Part shown: positions 21,255-36,200 of the stretch, one piece after another
How the letters are laid out: each line of letters starts with the position of its first letter
Position numbering within the stretch: position 1 is the stretch's first letter
DNA from: Zymoseptoria tritici IPO323
Lineage: Eukaryota; Ascomycota; Dothideomycetes; Mycosphaerellales; Mycosphaerellaceae
Direction of reading: 5' to 3'
Assembly: GCF_000219625.1 (NCBI RefSeq)
Contig: NC_018212.1
Coordinates: 1,240,001 to 1,304,000, forward strand
DNA length: 64,000 bases
Translations under genes and position numbers: made by a program
Notes under the pieces: model-generated
Databases searched by the model: none
What the model was told of the DNA's origin: nothing
The model's input: only the letters and a program-made list of their open reading frames with translations

Positions 21255-24200
21255 TTACGTAGTAATAGTTTTATATTTAGGCCTAGGCTTTGTTTTTGCG
21301 ATTTTCTTTAATGTCTTATTAAGACTATAAAGGCTCCCGTCTATAGTCTTGTTCCGGAATTGTTTAGGATCTATAGTTATTAATATAAATAATAATAATG
21401 TCACGGCCGGTCTCCGCACCCACCTTCGGGATGCCTGAGGCCGCAACTGTTTCTGTATATCTTCGAGTCCTTCTTAGACTCTCTTCTATAGCATTGTATG
21501 TGAACTTGTCTATTTACCAAGTTATTAGAATTACGTCTCTTCCTTCTGTTCAAGCCGTGACACATTCACATACCCCCAAGCATGATTTAACGACAGCATA
21601 GGCCAGCTACACCGATCTACCGACGCTACAGCTGTAGGAGCAATATCGCGACATTGCCGGGCGCCTTAACTTCAGCTATGAGCGCCCTAGAACTAACTAG
21701 TGCTTCCGAGTTAACCTTAGCACCTCTCAGGACGATACTATACCTTAAGTGACATCACCGACAGCGCACGCAGGCGCTCTGGAATCAGCGCACCGATGCG
21801 CTCTGGACTCGATGTCAGGGAACGACCAGGGTATCGCTGCCCCGGGCCTGAATCGGGCCTGTTCCAGGCCCGATACAGACCCGATGCAGACCCGAGGCTG
21901 CCCTAAGCGAGGCTTAGCGCACACATTCCCTTTTATTCCCTTTTGCCTCCCTTCGTTACACTCGGTAGGCAATATAGACATTCGTATACAGACTGCTTAC
22001 ACGTGTTAGTTGCTACCTAGTTACACTACCCTTATAGTATATTGCCTTAAAACCTACTAAGGGATTAGCCGCACTAAGCACTAGAGCAGGTACTGTCGAT
22101 CCCCGATTTAGCGCCGAATTAGAACTAAGAGATGCCTCCTAAGAGACAGCCGGACAGCCGAGGCCCGAGCAACGCCCTATCGTTATTAAGACTTAGCGAC
22201 CCGCCGAACGAAGAGGATAAGCGGGATAATGCAGGAGGACGAGATATAGGGACACCCGATGCAGACCCGGAACAGACCCTAACGGACCCGGGAACGGACC
22301 CGAACACGGACCCAGACTATCTTTAGGTCCCTTAGCATGTTAGAGACTACCTCTAGGAACTAAGGCAGGTTCAGATCGCGTCTATAACGGCGAAGCAACG
22401 AGCAGCGCACATTAAGGCTCGCTAAGATGCCGTCGCTATATACGACATAGAGCTAGACTATATTAAGAAAAGGAAGAGAGCTCCCTCTAGCCTACAATTA
22501 GCAGAGAGAGGGATTAGGTCTGAACTAGACCCGATTTAGAGCCTTCTTAAGTCCGGACTAGGATGCACACTAGAGGCCTCCTCCTTAGAAGCTCTTCGTA
22601 TATAGGTAAGCGACTGCGAGAACCGCTTCTATTTCTACAACGTTCCGGATAACATAACCGCCAACAACCGGTCTCGCTGCACTGCCTAGGCCATCGAACG
22701 AGTTAAGCCGAAGGACCTCCGCACTACTATTATGCGCTACTAGGCAGACTACCCCGACGACTACGCCTTAGACGCTATTTTCGAATAGAGCGACCTTAAG
22801 GAGGTGCTCCGCAACCAGATTACCCCGAAGGCGACCCGCATAGCGGAGCTCGCGACCTAATATTAGTGCTGCAAACAGCTTAACAACTAGTCTGTAGGTA
22901 ACTTCTATATATATATATAAGGGCTCGAGGCTCGCATAGACGTAGTGCTAATAATAAATGAGGAAGACAGGCAGAACCGGAAGAGTTTCTACTACTCTAA
23001 GCTGTCGGAAGACCTTTAGAAAGAGATTAACAAGAACGAGAAGCTCGCTAGTGCGTACGACGTAGCAGAACTTATAGAGATCGTATCGATCTACAAGAAC
23101 GTCTACTTTCTAAAAGGACGTCCTAGGGCTCGCGATTCTAAACTAAAGAAGGACCCGGAACAGCCCCCCTCCGGCCCTACTACGGCCGCGAATCCGTCCT
23201 AGACCCTAAGGGGTCGGGGCGGAAGTCGACCAGGCTAGAAGGGTGGCCGCGGAAACTTCGCCTACTATATGAACAACATACCTGCTTCCGGCGTTAACCG
23301 CACACTATCGGGGCACGCCGAGGAGGTAAAAGAGTAGCCCTAGTTAAAGTTGTCGTCGCACAACTCAGCTCCCTTAAGCTAGGGCCGAAAACAAGAAGGA
23401 AGGAAAGAAGACTAGCGATTAACGTCCGGATCCGCGACGGCGACGGCAGGCTCCAAACACTAACGGCGCTGGTCGACTGTAGCGCACAGATTAACCTCGT
23501 CTCTTAATACAAGGTTCAATTACTTCAGCTCCCGAGTAATAGAGCCCCGGCACTAAAGGTCAAGTTCTTAAACGATTATTAGATAACGGTCTATAAGGGC
23601 TACGACCTAACAGTGCTAGCGAAGGACTCAAACGGGACCGAAAGAGGGGTGAACTAGACCTTCTGGGTAGCTGCCTTTACCGGATACGATATAGTACTCG
23701 GATAGGACTGGATTCTCGCATCTAACCCCCTTATCTATTTCCGGTCGGGAAGATTCGTATAGGCTACAGCCGACGACGATGACGACGGCGCGGAGGAAGA
23801 GGACGAGAGCTAGCCCCGGCGCGACCACCCTACCGGCATAGCACTGCACGCTATCTTTAGCGGCGAAGCTGCATTTGAATAGGAAGGACAGTTCCTGGTC
23901 GGAGCCGCAGTGCAGGAAGAAGAAGAAGGGGACGCCGACATTACCCCCGAAACAGTAGACATTAACGCCCTAGACGGCCGAACAGACTGCACCTTCACGC
24001 GGTGGCCGTCGTAAGTACCTTCCTTGGAAGGGAAACTAAGACAGTCTGGAAGAAACCTCCTCGAAAACCTCTCGAATCCGCCCGAAATCCTTCTCGAAAT
24101 CCGCCTCGAAACAATCCTTCTCGAAATCCGCCTCGAAATCCTTCTCGAAATCCGCCTCGAAACACGAGCTACAACAGAACAACAGCACGATTCGAACGAA

Positions 24201-27200
24201 TAGCCCTCTACGCTACGAACTAGTCTACTCTGCCCTATACGCGCACCTCCTCGAAATCCGAATCGAAATCGCATATCCCTTCTCTAGAGACTTCGTCGCC
24301 CTCGAAGGAAGCATACATACACTTTAAAGAGCTAGAACTCGGTGGAATCTACAACTCTACGATTAACCTGCGTAGCTATATACGCTAGAAGGCGGCATAT
24401 AGTTCCACAAAGGCATATTAAGGACAAGAGAAGGCAGCGAGTTAGACAGCTGAATTCGCAGCGTATGTACGAAGCGGAAGGATCCGCTGAAAATTCTGCA
24501 AAAAGCTTGGCGCGAAAATCCTGCAGCCCGGCTGTGGACAACGACACTCTTTGGATTTCCTTTGTTCTGCGTTGCTTTAAAGCCCTTCGACAGATTCTGC
24601 CTTCGGGCAAAATCTGCCTTAGGCACGGGGTTTCCCCTAAGGTTAAAGAATACCGAAAAATCTTAATTGTAAACAGATCTACTGCTTTGCCTTTAGGGCA
24701 AAGCCGTCCTACATAGTCTTGGACTCCGAAAGGACGTAAATGGAACAAACAAACAAACAAACAAACAAACAACATTAACGCCCTAGACAGCGCTATTGCA
24801 GAACCGATAGCGGTTCACATCGATAGGGACTACGATCCAACGGAGATCGACCTAAACAAGCAATGCGAGCACTAGATCGCGGCGTTGTTATGCTATAAGC
24901 GATACCGCGATGCATATAAGGGCAAGCTAGAGTTAGCCGACCTGCTAAGACAGGCCTACAGAACTATGCTTACTATTGCCGCGGTAGAGCAGGCGGACCT
25001 CGATCGCGTCCCTCTAGAGTACTGAGAATACGATATATTTAGCGAGGAGCTGGCCGGCATTATAGCCCGCAACAGCTAGCACGACTATGCTATTAACATC
25101 GAAGAAGGGAAAACACCACTACAGATGCTAATATACAACCTCTCGCAGAAGGAGTTAGTAATCCTGCGGGAATATATTTACAAGGCCTTAAAAAAGGGCT
25201 AGATTAGGCCTAGCAAGAGCCTATACGGCGCCCCTATCCTGTTCGTCCTAAAGAAGGACGGTAAGATGAGACTATGCGTCGACTATAGGGGACTAAACCG
25301 AGTCACGATTAAGAACCGGTACCTACTCCCCCTAATTAGCGAAATGCTAGACCGTCTGAGCTAGGCCCGAATCTTCTCCAAATTAGACCTAAGAGACGCC
25401 TATTATAGGATAAGGATTAAGGAGGGTGACGAGTGGAAGACCGCGTTTAAGACGAGGTACAGTCTGTTCGAATACTTGGTTATGCCCTTCGGGCTAGCTA
25501 ATGCACTAGCGACCTTCTAAGCGTACATTAATAAGGCCCTTGCGGGACTAGTAGATACTATCTGCGTAGTGTATTTGGATAACATCCTTATCTACTCGAA
25601 AAACGAGGAAGAACACCGACGCTATGTTAAGCAAGTCCTTAAACGCTTAGAAAAATGGAAGCTGTATGCAAAGCCTACTAAATGCGAATTCTACATAGAT
25701 CGTGTTAAGTTCCTAGGGTTTGTTGTTATACTAGGAGGTGTAATTATAGACTACAAGAGGATCGAGGCTATCTATAAATAGCCTATACCGAAGTCCTACA
25801 GGGACGTGCAAGTGTTCTTAGGGTTCGCGAACTTCTACAGGAGGTTTATATATAGATACTTAAAGGTCGCGAGACCCTTAAATGACATGCTGTCCGGAGG
25901 CTAGGTCGTAGACAGGGGGAAACGAGGGAAGAAGCAAGTAGTCCGTAGACCCTTCGAGTGGAATAAGACCTCTGCTAGGGCGTTCTTAGACCTGAAACAG
26001 GCCTTTATAGACGCACCTCTGCTTTAACACTTCGATCCATCCCTCCCGATTATAGTTATTACGGACGCATCGGACGCTGCCTACTCCGGCATCCTCCTCT
26101 AACCGAAGGAGGACGGCGACGGCAACCGCTATTAGCACCCGGTAGCCTATTACTCTAAGAGCTAGGTAGGACCGGAGATCTGGTACTATACACCGGACAA
26201 GGAGCTAATAGCTATATCAGAGTGTTTTAAGGTATAGCGGCATTACTTAGAGGGCGCTGCCTATCTAATACAAGTTATAACCGACTACTATAACCTACGC
26301 TACTTCATAATAACGAAGACACTTAACAGGCGTTAGGCTCGCATTGCCGAAACCCTCGCCGCGTACAACTTCGTTATTAAATACAAGCTAGGGAAGTTAA
26401 ACCCTACGGACGGCTTGTTACGCCGCCCCGACTACTTTGCGGGCTTTAAAGAAGGTGCAAAGGAGGATAAGCTGCAAGGAGCTCTCCCTATCCTTTAATA
26501 GTCGCTGAGGACGCTGTTCCCGGACGGCTCTGCGTTAGACCCGCGTAAGGCTAGTAACAGCCCTATAGTTGCATCTGTGTAGGAGCCTATAGAAGAAACA
26601 GGTGGCCCGGAGGGCTACGCGCCTAACGCGTTAGAAGAAACACAATTCTCGACACGCGAATGGAGCATATGCGCCGTTTATAGCATCGAGGACGACACCT
26701 TAATTAGAAGCGTTCTGCGCGTTCTATACTACCTTGTTGCCGCCGCGGCAGAGGGGGAGATAGCGAACTCGGCGGAGCTACCGGCCTCGTTCGTTAACCT
26801 AATTAGGGATGCCTAGCAGGCGGATCCTTTTGTCTAGGAACGGAGAAGTCGGATGACCGCGCGAAATTCAGGCGTGGCCGCCTTAGCCCTAAAGTAGGCC
26901 CTAGGCATACCCGAATTAGACCCGGACCTAGTAGGAGAAGACGACCGGTAGGTTTTCGACTCTAGTAGAATCCTGCGGTATAATAGAAAAGTCTACGTCC
27001 CTAACGTAGTATCGCTAAGGAGGGAAATCCTTAGACGGAACCACGACGACCCTACCGTAGGCTACTACGGCCGCCAACGCATATAAGAAATTATCGCCTC
27101 TAAGTACTATTAGAAGGGGCTTACGAACGATGTTAACGACTACGTCGGAACCTACGATGTATGCTAGCGGACTAAAACAAAACATTACAAGCTATATAGA

Positions 27201-30200
27201 CGACTGTAACCCCTTACCGTTCCTAGCAGACTGTAGCAGTTACTATCGATGGACTTTGTCGTCGGCTTGCTACCGTCTAAGGGATTTAACGGCAAGGTGT
27301 ACAACGCTATACTAGTAATCGTTAACAGATTCACGAAGTACGTCCGATACTTCCCTATAAACGACACAATCGACGCTAGTGCTCTAGGAGACCTGATCTA
27401 CAACCGAATCGTGTGCGAAACAGGCCCCCCGGACGACATCGTGTCGGATTAAGGGTCGATCTTTACTAGCACGTACTAGAGCGCTCTGTTTTACTACCTC
27501 TCTATTAAGAAGCGACTTAGCATAGCCTTCTACCCTCAAACGGACAGCTAAACCGAGCGCACAAACCAGCAGCTCGAGGCCTACCTTAGGATCTACTGCA
27601 ACTAGGACTAAGACGATTAGGCCGTCCTCCTTCCTACGGCGGCCTACGCCTATAATACTAAGGTCTATGCTAGGTCTAGATTCAGCCTAATAAAGCTCGC
27701 TTATAGGTCTAATTCAGGTGCTATTAATAGCGTGTTAAAGAAGGACTTCCCTACGAAGGGACTAACGTCGAAGGCGAAGTCGCTAGCTAACGCCGCACGC
27801 GAATACCTTGCGAACAGAGAGTTAGAATTTGCTAAAGCAAGGGAACACCTGGAGCACGTAGCGACCCTGTAGAAGAAGTACTATAACAAGACGATAGTAG
27901 AGAAGTTCTATAACATAGGTAACAAGGTGCTACTGTTAAGGAAGAACATTAATACTCGGCGACTACATCGGAAGCTGGACAACAAGTTCCTTAGGCCCTT
28001 CCGCATTACGGAACGGATTAGTACGCAAGCGTACCGCCTCGATCTTCTACTATCGATAAAGCGGTTCTACCCCGTGTTCTACGTGTCGCTGCTGGAGCTA
28101 TACTAGGCCCGAGAGGGCTACCAACCCCCCCCGGTTTAGTCCCTCGAGCCTAATAATAACGAGGAGGATAACTAGGAGGTAGAAGGGATCCTAGCTATAA
28201 GGGGCGACATACGAGAAACGAGGGAATACCTAGTACGATAGTTAGGCTACTCCCTAGAGTATAACGAGTAGATATTAGCAGAGAGCATAGAGGGAGCGAG
28301 CGAACTTGTCGAAGAGTTTGAAATTAAACAAGCTAGACTAGAGGCCGAAGGCAGGCCTGAAACAGGCCCGAATACTACTATAGGCAGGTATCCCGGGCGG
28401 CAGAAGAAGAAAAGAGCTCGTAGATAAGGTCGCACGCTTTTGCCTTATCCTCTACGCTAAAAAATTAAAAAGGCTCTATAGCTAAAAACAAAGAACCGGA
28501 CTAAGGAGTCTAACAAGCTGGGCCCCGCTATAGTCTTTAATGCTATGCCGACGTTATCTGTTATACCCTAATGCCCTCCGAGAAGAGCCCTGCCTTGCAC
28601 CCTTTCTATACTAGACCTAGCCCCTTAAAAGGCCGAATAACCGTAGTACACGAGGCGGAGCATGCGAGGACTTATATTGTGAGGGGGGAACTTCCAAAGG
28701 TTCCGATCTCCCGCGGATAGTAGCAGTGCGGACGTACGAGGTAGCATAGGGAGCAAAAGGGGCGGTAAACTGTACAATTAAAGTGAAAGGTAGGGGGGCA
28801 AAGGAGGTAGTATTAAGAGCTCTGTACTGTTGGGCCTCGTGTGCGTGTCCAAGGTCTTTCCGGAGGTCGATCTCTTGATAATCCTCCGACCTGCACACGA
28901 AGCTGAAGCTAGATACAGACCGCACGTGACAGTGCGATATTCCCCACTACATCCGTCCCCCTCCTGTAGTGTCTAACCCAGACACTGCAAGAACCTAAAC
29001 TATACCATTGTGCACGCTCATAGCGTGAAAACCCTCCAGATCTAGCACTAGCGTCGTCCTTTTCAACTTGTTGCCAACGTAGACTGTCCCCATCCTCGGG
29101 TTTTGCACCTACTACGCATGTCCATCGCATGCATCGCATCTAAAACAAAAGAAACAAAACAAAAGAAACAACAAAAAGAAAAAAGAACCTCAAAACAAGC
29201 GCTAGTGCAGAAAACAGCCGCTCCTTATGTCCTGTTCGCACCAAATGTTTCCTAGACCCGATGCGGATTTTAGTCTGGGAAACATTGTGAACCTATCGCT
29301 GAGTACTATCCTCCTACTGCATGTCGCGTCTAGGTACGCGCTTGCTATCCTTGCCGATAAGTGAGTCGGGGACTTCCTGGGGTACTGCGATGTCCGTATC
29401 TCCCTGCCTAAGCAGCTTACGCTCCCTGTCGTCTGCATCGTTAGGAGCGACTTTAGCTAGTAGAGGTTGGTGCTTCTAGAAGTCGGTCGGGTGCTTGTCC
29501 TTGGCGTTGTAGTACGATCGGTTACCGAACGTATTCCTCTCCGCGTACTTGATGTCCTTATAGTTTGCCTTTACTCGAGCTACAGTCGCATCCCGCTGCT
29601 TCTTGATCTATGCCCTTAGATCGACAACATTAAGGCGTATAAGCTTCTCTAGTTCGACGACGACTCTAGGGCTCTCCTACTTCTCGTGAGCAACAAGTGC
29701 AGCAGCGATGTGGTTGTTAGGTGTCAAAGACACAGCCGTAGGGAAGGCGTAAGGAATCTTGCCGTACTTGTTAATAAGCCCGGAGGGTGTCTTGTCGGGG
29801 GCGGTCAGGTCCATGTGAGCTTTGCGCAGCATCTCCTAGTCACCAGCTTCGGCACATTCGAGAGAACCATCTGCATGCACAGCCACGAACTAGGGAAGAA
29901 TCGTTCGACGTTCGGTCTCTGCCTTGGTGTCGACACTATGTGGCAGATGCGGAACCGTAATGCGAATATCAAATGCCTTGCAAGGAACGTGCTCCCACTT
30001 GAGCTCATGGCGATCTAGGAAGTGTTGCGGCAGCACCGTAGAATCGATCTTCTGCACTGCTCCGTCTGCGCAGTTGTTAGCCTTTATCCACTGGTACTAT
30101 TCCTGAAAGATCTCCTTCTTATGCATCCTCTTAACGAGCACCGTATAGTCCTTCTTGCCCTCGTCTGTTAAGGAGACCGTACCTTGAATCTGGTTAATAC

Positions 30201-33200
30201 CGCGATTCTCCTCGACCATGCGGCTGACCGTAAGGTCGATGTGCTTGAAGGTGGTGTTGTCGCCCTTCTTGGTGCTCTTGGCGTAGTATGGGTACGACAC
30301 CAGCCGGTGCTTATAGTCACCTCGCAGAAGAACATATAGCAGCTAGTATGAAATGTCCTGGCGGATGAGCTGCTGGATCTGAGAGTAGCACATCGTGCGA
30401 AGCTATCCGTAGTTAGGCTGGCCATTGATTTCGCGCTGATGCCACAAGTACATGTCCATTTCCTTATCAATAATCTTGCAAAGGGCCTTGTCCTGTCCGA
30501 TCTACGCGAAGAGGGGAATGTTGAGCGTACCATTTCTCTTAAACTCGTTCTCTTAACCGGCCGTCAAGTATATCGCTTAGCGAGCCTTGTTAAAGAAGCC
30601 GTCAAAGTTGAGCTGGCCGAGTTCTCTGCGTGGGACGTCATTGTCGAAGCGGTACGGCCCAAGGAAGTCCGATGGTCGAGACGGACGAGCATCCTTAAAC
30701 CACATCTTGTACGTCTCGGAACCTGTCTTCAGCTAGCTGAGCTTGTACGTATCGTACTTGAGGGTAGTGAGTTTGAAGAGCGTGTTGTTCTTTGCTATTA
30801 CATTCCCGGTCTTTACCTTGATTCCGAAGTATCGAAGCAGGTCCCTCGCATGGTTGTAGCATAGGAACGTGCACTTATCCTTTGGCTTCGTACTGTCCGG
30901 ATACAGCAGCTGCAGGCATCGAAACAGCTGGTTCGGGGTAGCAAGGCGTTGCGAAAGAGGAAGCCTCCTTAGGCTATTAATCGTGGCGATAATTTAAGGT
31001 AAGGCGTTCTTGCAATTATAGGTCGTGTTTGTAGGCTCCGTAATAGGCATGCCGAGAGCGATCTGTGTTTCAGTCACTACCTAACTGACTAAGCGAGCCC
31101 TTCCCGTAGTACGAACAACAGGAGACGCGTAGATACTTCCTCCGAGACCAGGGCTAGAAATGGATCTGCCGGAGTATAGTGTTTAGGGGCGGCCGGAGCC
31201 ACTCTCGGAAGGGGTACCGCGTATAGGAAGACTGCCGAGATTGGCTGGCTTTTCCTTGGTTTTGGACCGCGTGCTTATAGCGGGAGGTGCTTCGATCTGC
31301 TTCTAAGTGTTGGATCCAGACGCAATTTCCTTCTCCTTTCCCTTAGGCTTGTAGGGCACTATCTACCCACGACTATCTATGTGCCGGTTGTACGTGTTGC
31401 GCACGATGTCAATCTGCTCCTGTGTAGGGCGATCGATTCCTCCTAGTTTGCCGACTGTAAAGAAGTCCTTGGTAGTGTACTTAGTTCCTCTCGGATCCGA
31501 ATAACCCTGTCCTACGCCCTAACTGTACCGACGAATGTATTCTCGTAAAACAAGCATGGCCACTGTCGTACCCTTATCGGACCACGTCTTGTACTTTGAA
31601 GCCAGCTTTCGAATCTCTTTTGCTATGTTCTCGGATTTGTACACGTATTGCCTTAGTTCCGGGTTTGCATCTATTACGTCCTGTCCCTATTCTTTTATAA
31701 GGGCGTCGTAAATGCCCTTCTTGCGGTTGCGGGTCCTCCTGCTATCCGTAGCTGCCGCTACTAGCCTCGGATAAGCAGCTGCAATACTGTCCTGTCTAGT
31801 GATCCTCCCGGTTCCTAAGGTAATAGGGACCCGGTTCATCCGCACGAAATCCCACATGCCTGCTGCAAACTCTGCTGCTTTTTCCAATCCTAATTCCAAG
31901 GTATTAACGATGTCTGACACTACTCGCTCGCGGTCCGCGTCTGGCATGCTCTTAAGGAGACTCTTGAGTTTTCCTAGCTCTCTAGTGTTCTACGCAGTCG
32001 AGAAGGCTACACGCATTTCTTTATTGTTTGTTAAGGGTGCGCTCCGGAGGCGAGCCAGGATGTTGTCTATGTCGGTAGTAGTATGCGCAGTTGCGCTCGT
32101 TGTTAGGGTGTGTTGTGTGCGCTCGGTGCGCTCGTATCGTTTCGAAGGTGTTGTTTTTGCGCTGATGCGCTCGGTTGGTATGTGTGTTGTATGCGCTCGG
32201 CGCGCTCGGTGTTGTTTTGCGCTAATGCGCTCAGTTGGTGAGTGTGTCGAGGGGGGGCTCGTGGAGGGTGTTTAATCAGGTCGAAGGTCTGCGAGGACGC
32301 AGATAAGGTTCGTCCAGGAGGAAAAGGAGTCGTTAAGGGAGGTGCAAGGAGATAGGAAAGAAAGAAGATATGGTAGATGTTGTAGGGAAGTCGGAGGTGT
32401 AGAGAAGATTAAGGCTTTTAAGTAGGGCGAGCAGGCAGAAAGCGGGTCCCTTGCTTGTTCGTGAATTGTGTGCGTGCTCGTGCTCGTGATTGTTAGAAGA
32501 GCTCGTAATTGTTAGGAAAGGCCTGTGATTGTTGTGTCGGTGATTGTTGTGTTAGTGAATGTTTCGCATTAGCAGTCTCGTGATTGTGGCAGAATGTGCA
32601 TAATTGTCTAGCAAAAGGCAGCCTAGCCCCTAAATGTCCGAAAGGGTGACCAAGCTTCGTGAATTGTAACTCCCTCCCCTTTAGGGTAGAGAACGTGTGT
32701 TTGGTACGCTCTGAACAATAGTGGATCAGTCGTAGCTAGCAGAGACACCTAGGCAATGTCCTATCCTTCGCAAATGTTTGCCAGACCCCTTTCCCTAAAT
32801 AGTCTGGCAAACAACTAGGCCTATCCGGCAGCACTAGCCTTTGAAAGATGTCCGCCGGCAGAAGGCAACAACAACAGCTGCTCGCTCGTGATTGTGTGCG
32901 TGAATTTGCTCGTGATTGTTCTTCGTAAATGCGCTAGTAATTGTAGTGCGGAAGAGTTTAGCAGTGTCGGTCTATTAGATGGATGGCGGCGAGGACGGAG
33001 ATAAGGTCGTGCCGGGGGTCTTGTTGTAAGCGAAAGAGCTTACTTCAACACAAAGAAATGTGTGTGTCTCTTTGGGTAATAATGATGTTTGCCCGAGAGA
33101 GCGAGTAGAGCCTTTGCTAGACCACCAGTCTAGGAAACAACTATAGTAAGCCGAGAGCATCCGTCGCTATGTTTGCCAGACCCTTAGTCTGGGAAACATT

Positions 33201-36200
33201 TTAATACGAATTATAGCCGCACTCAGATTCTTAGGTACTATAATCGTTCTTCCGGGGACAGCGAGGATTCCCTTACCCCCTACACGATGTTCGGAGGTCC
33301 GGGAGCAGGTTCTCTGTACTATTTAGCGGCAGGGTCGTCGCCCTAAGGTAATGCCGGCTCTTTATCCTCACTCTTAACACTTGCAAACTATTCAGGGTTT
33401 AAGTCGCCGCGTGTCAGCTCTTCGAGCTTATTAACATGCTCGAGGTAGTCTGTAGGGACTACCCGAAGCATGTCCCTAGACTATGTGCCTTAGAGCTCTG
33501 CCTCGTCCAGTTCTGCAATCTTGTAGGTACCGGTGTCCAGGCTTACACTTGTTACTCGGTAGGGCCCCTTCTATCGAAAGGACAGCTTCTCGTAGGTAGA
33601 CTTTCGCTCGCCTCTTTTTAACAGCACGAGCTGCCCCTTCTTAAGCGGCTTGTTGTCGACATTATAGGTTATGTCCTAGTACTCCTTCTGGGCATCTCGT
33701 AGCCTGCGCTGCAGGGCGGTGACTTCTCTAACATCCTTCTTGGAGCAGAAGATCTGCCTTACTCGAGCGGCTAGCAAGTCTTCGGTCGTACGCACTATCT
33801 TCCAGTTAATCGTTTTCCAAGTGTCGTACCGTAGCTTAATAGGCAGGACGACATTAAATGCATAGAAAAGACTTGCCGGCGTACATCCCGTGGACCTGCG
33901 AACAGTAGTGCGGTCTGCCTATAGTGCTGCGTAGAAAAAGGATCTCCAGCCCTTCAGCTTGCCCTGCGTGCACTTTAAGAGGACGTCCAGGATGTTAGAA
34001 TGTCCACGCTCGACTAGACTGTTCGCTTTAGGGTGGTAGGCGGACACACGACTGAGGTTTGTATCTATTTGAGCTAGCAGCTGAGGCATATCGCCGTAGT
34101 TCTTAGGCCCTCTATTAAAGAAGATCCGGTTATAGGCTCCAGTGCGTGAAAAGACGTCTTCAAAAAGAAACTTCGCGACCTGCCTTGAGCTCACACCTTA
34201 ATTCTGCCCCTTGTTTACGATCCTTCCTTCCGGCCATCCAGAGAGAGACTCCCTGGCCATAATAATGCTTCCGGAGCCATCGACATAAACGACGTCTATA
34301 TGCCACGACTCGCCAACATAGCTGTTGTATCTTAGGTGCAGTTCCGACACACTCGCTAGTCCGGACGATCGAAGAAGACACTCGGGGCACTTTCCGACGA
34401 AATCTCGGACCTGCTTATACAGGCCCTGCTAGTAATACCGACAAGCGATCTTTATGTAGGTCCCTTTACGCCCTCTGTAGCCGGAGGTAGGGTCCCTATA
34501 GAGGGTACGGATAATCGACTTCTGCTCAGACTCCTTGTCTATAACTCTGCATAGCGGCTTGTTAATTCTTTTCTAATACTACAGGCAGCGTTCCCTAACT
34601 AGGTAGCGAGATGCCCGTTTCTTAAAGGCATACCAGCTGTTCCTGTTTACTCCCACCGGTCGTCGAAGGGTCAGGAGGTAGTATGCCACATCGCGGTAGA
34701 AGTCCGAGAGGAAGCCGTCGATGCTGCTCCGAACAAGCTCCTCTTCTAGAGTAGGGGTAATCTCTTCGGCCTCGACACGATTCGCGTACACTGCATATAG
34801 CGTGCTGTCAATCATTTCTTCGTAGTCCTGCTTATGCTCCTCGTTAATGTCATCGGACTGAGTACGCGGTCGTCGAGACAGCGCATCTGCAGCAGTGTGC
34901 AGTCGGCCGGGAACATGCTTCACATCGAAATCAAACAGTCGTATCTATGAAAGCTACCTTGTTATTACTGCGTTAGGCAAGTCGGTCGGTGGTCGGTTTA
35001 ACTAATAGACTAGAGTATTCGCATCTAGCTTAAGCAGGAAGTAAACACCGTAGAGATGGTGCTTTAGCTTTTTTAATGCCTTTAAAACACCGAGACACTT
35101 AAGTTTCCTAGTATCGAACTTTCGCTCGTTCGGCTTCTAGATGCCGCTTTCATACCGAGATAGGTGTCTTGTCTTGTAGTTGTCGACATCTCGTTGCATA
35201 AGGACTGCTCCGAACCCATCCCCGGATGCATTAACAGCAAGGATGATCTGTCCTCCCGAAACGTAGTCTATAGTCTTGAGAGCCGGTGCAGTAACAAGAG
35301 CCTTCTTCAATTTCCCTATCGACGCGTCATGCTCGGCGGTCTAACACTAGCACACATTAGGCTTCAGTAGATTGTACAGCGGAGCTAACACCTGTGCATA
35401 CTTCTTAATCCAGATGCGGAAGTACACGACCACGCCTAGGAATACTCGAACCTCCTTAGGGTTGTCTGGAGCAGGCCACTTAGTAATCTTGACGACTCGT
35501 GCTTCATCAGGGTGACGGCTATGTACATCACAAACGTACCCGACAATCAGTACCCCTGTCGAGAACCATTGCGACTTGAGAGCTGATATAGTGAGTCCGG
35601 CTCTCTTAATGTCGGCAAGGACTACGTCAAGGTTCGTAACATGTTCAGCAACCCAACGTCGGATGCCGGGCTCGGTTTCCTCGTTATCGTACGTAGTGCG
35701 GGGACCTTTAACTCCAATGTCGTCCAGAAAGGGGCGAGCTCGGTGATTTATGTGCTCCTGAAGGATAGTGGTCATAATCCTTTAGAACTGAGCGACCGAA
35801 TTAGTTCCGCCTATGGGAATCCCTGTGTGCCTAAACAGCCCGAGCAGTATGTGAAAGGAGGTGAGGTCCCGACAGTGTTCGGCTAGGGGTATTTGGTCGT
35901 ATCTAGAGAAGAGGTCTATAAGCGAGGTAGTAGTGCAGCCTGCGAAGTCTGCAGAAAAGGAGTCTGCGTCCGGTGGCATGTTAGCATCCCTCAGCGTGAC
36001 ACGGTTTACTTCTGTAGCTGAGTTAATAAGTCGGTACTTCTTCTCCTCCTTCTTTTCCTGGACACTCTCCCCTTCCGGCATAGGGTCCTTGGCTTTTAGT
36101 AGCTTTAGGTTGTCTGGCTTCTTTTGCACGATGAACTAGGGGTTCCGGTATGCACTATAGGATGGCTCGATTACTCTATTACGGGCTCGCTTACTAACCA

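Larger units (their letters stand above)
32269..33237. other. Spacer between integrase and the additional ORF of element C
   Basis: No frame recognised. Contains repeated GTGATTGT/GTGAATTGT words (about 32,460-32,950) and three hairpin repeats. May hold processing or translation signals for the downstream frame (inference). Confidence 0.45.

Noticed and set aside
22132..28427. Possible TAG reassignment or programmed readthrough in element B
   Set aside because: Stops replace both Trp and Gln, TAA also occurs, and host genes here use TAG as an ordinary terminator; CpA to TpA mutation explains all of it.
29297..32268. Envelope glycoprotein in element C
   Set aside because: The frame has the right position but no signal peptide, transmembrane segment or glycoprotein-like Cys pattern; the oxygenase-like motifs fit better.
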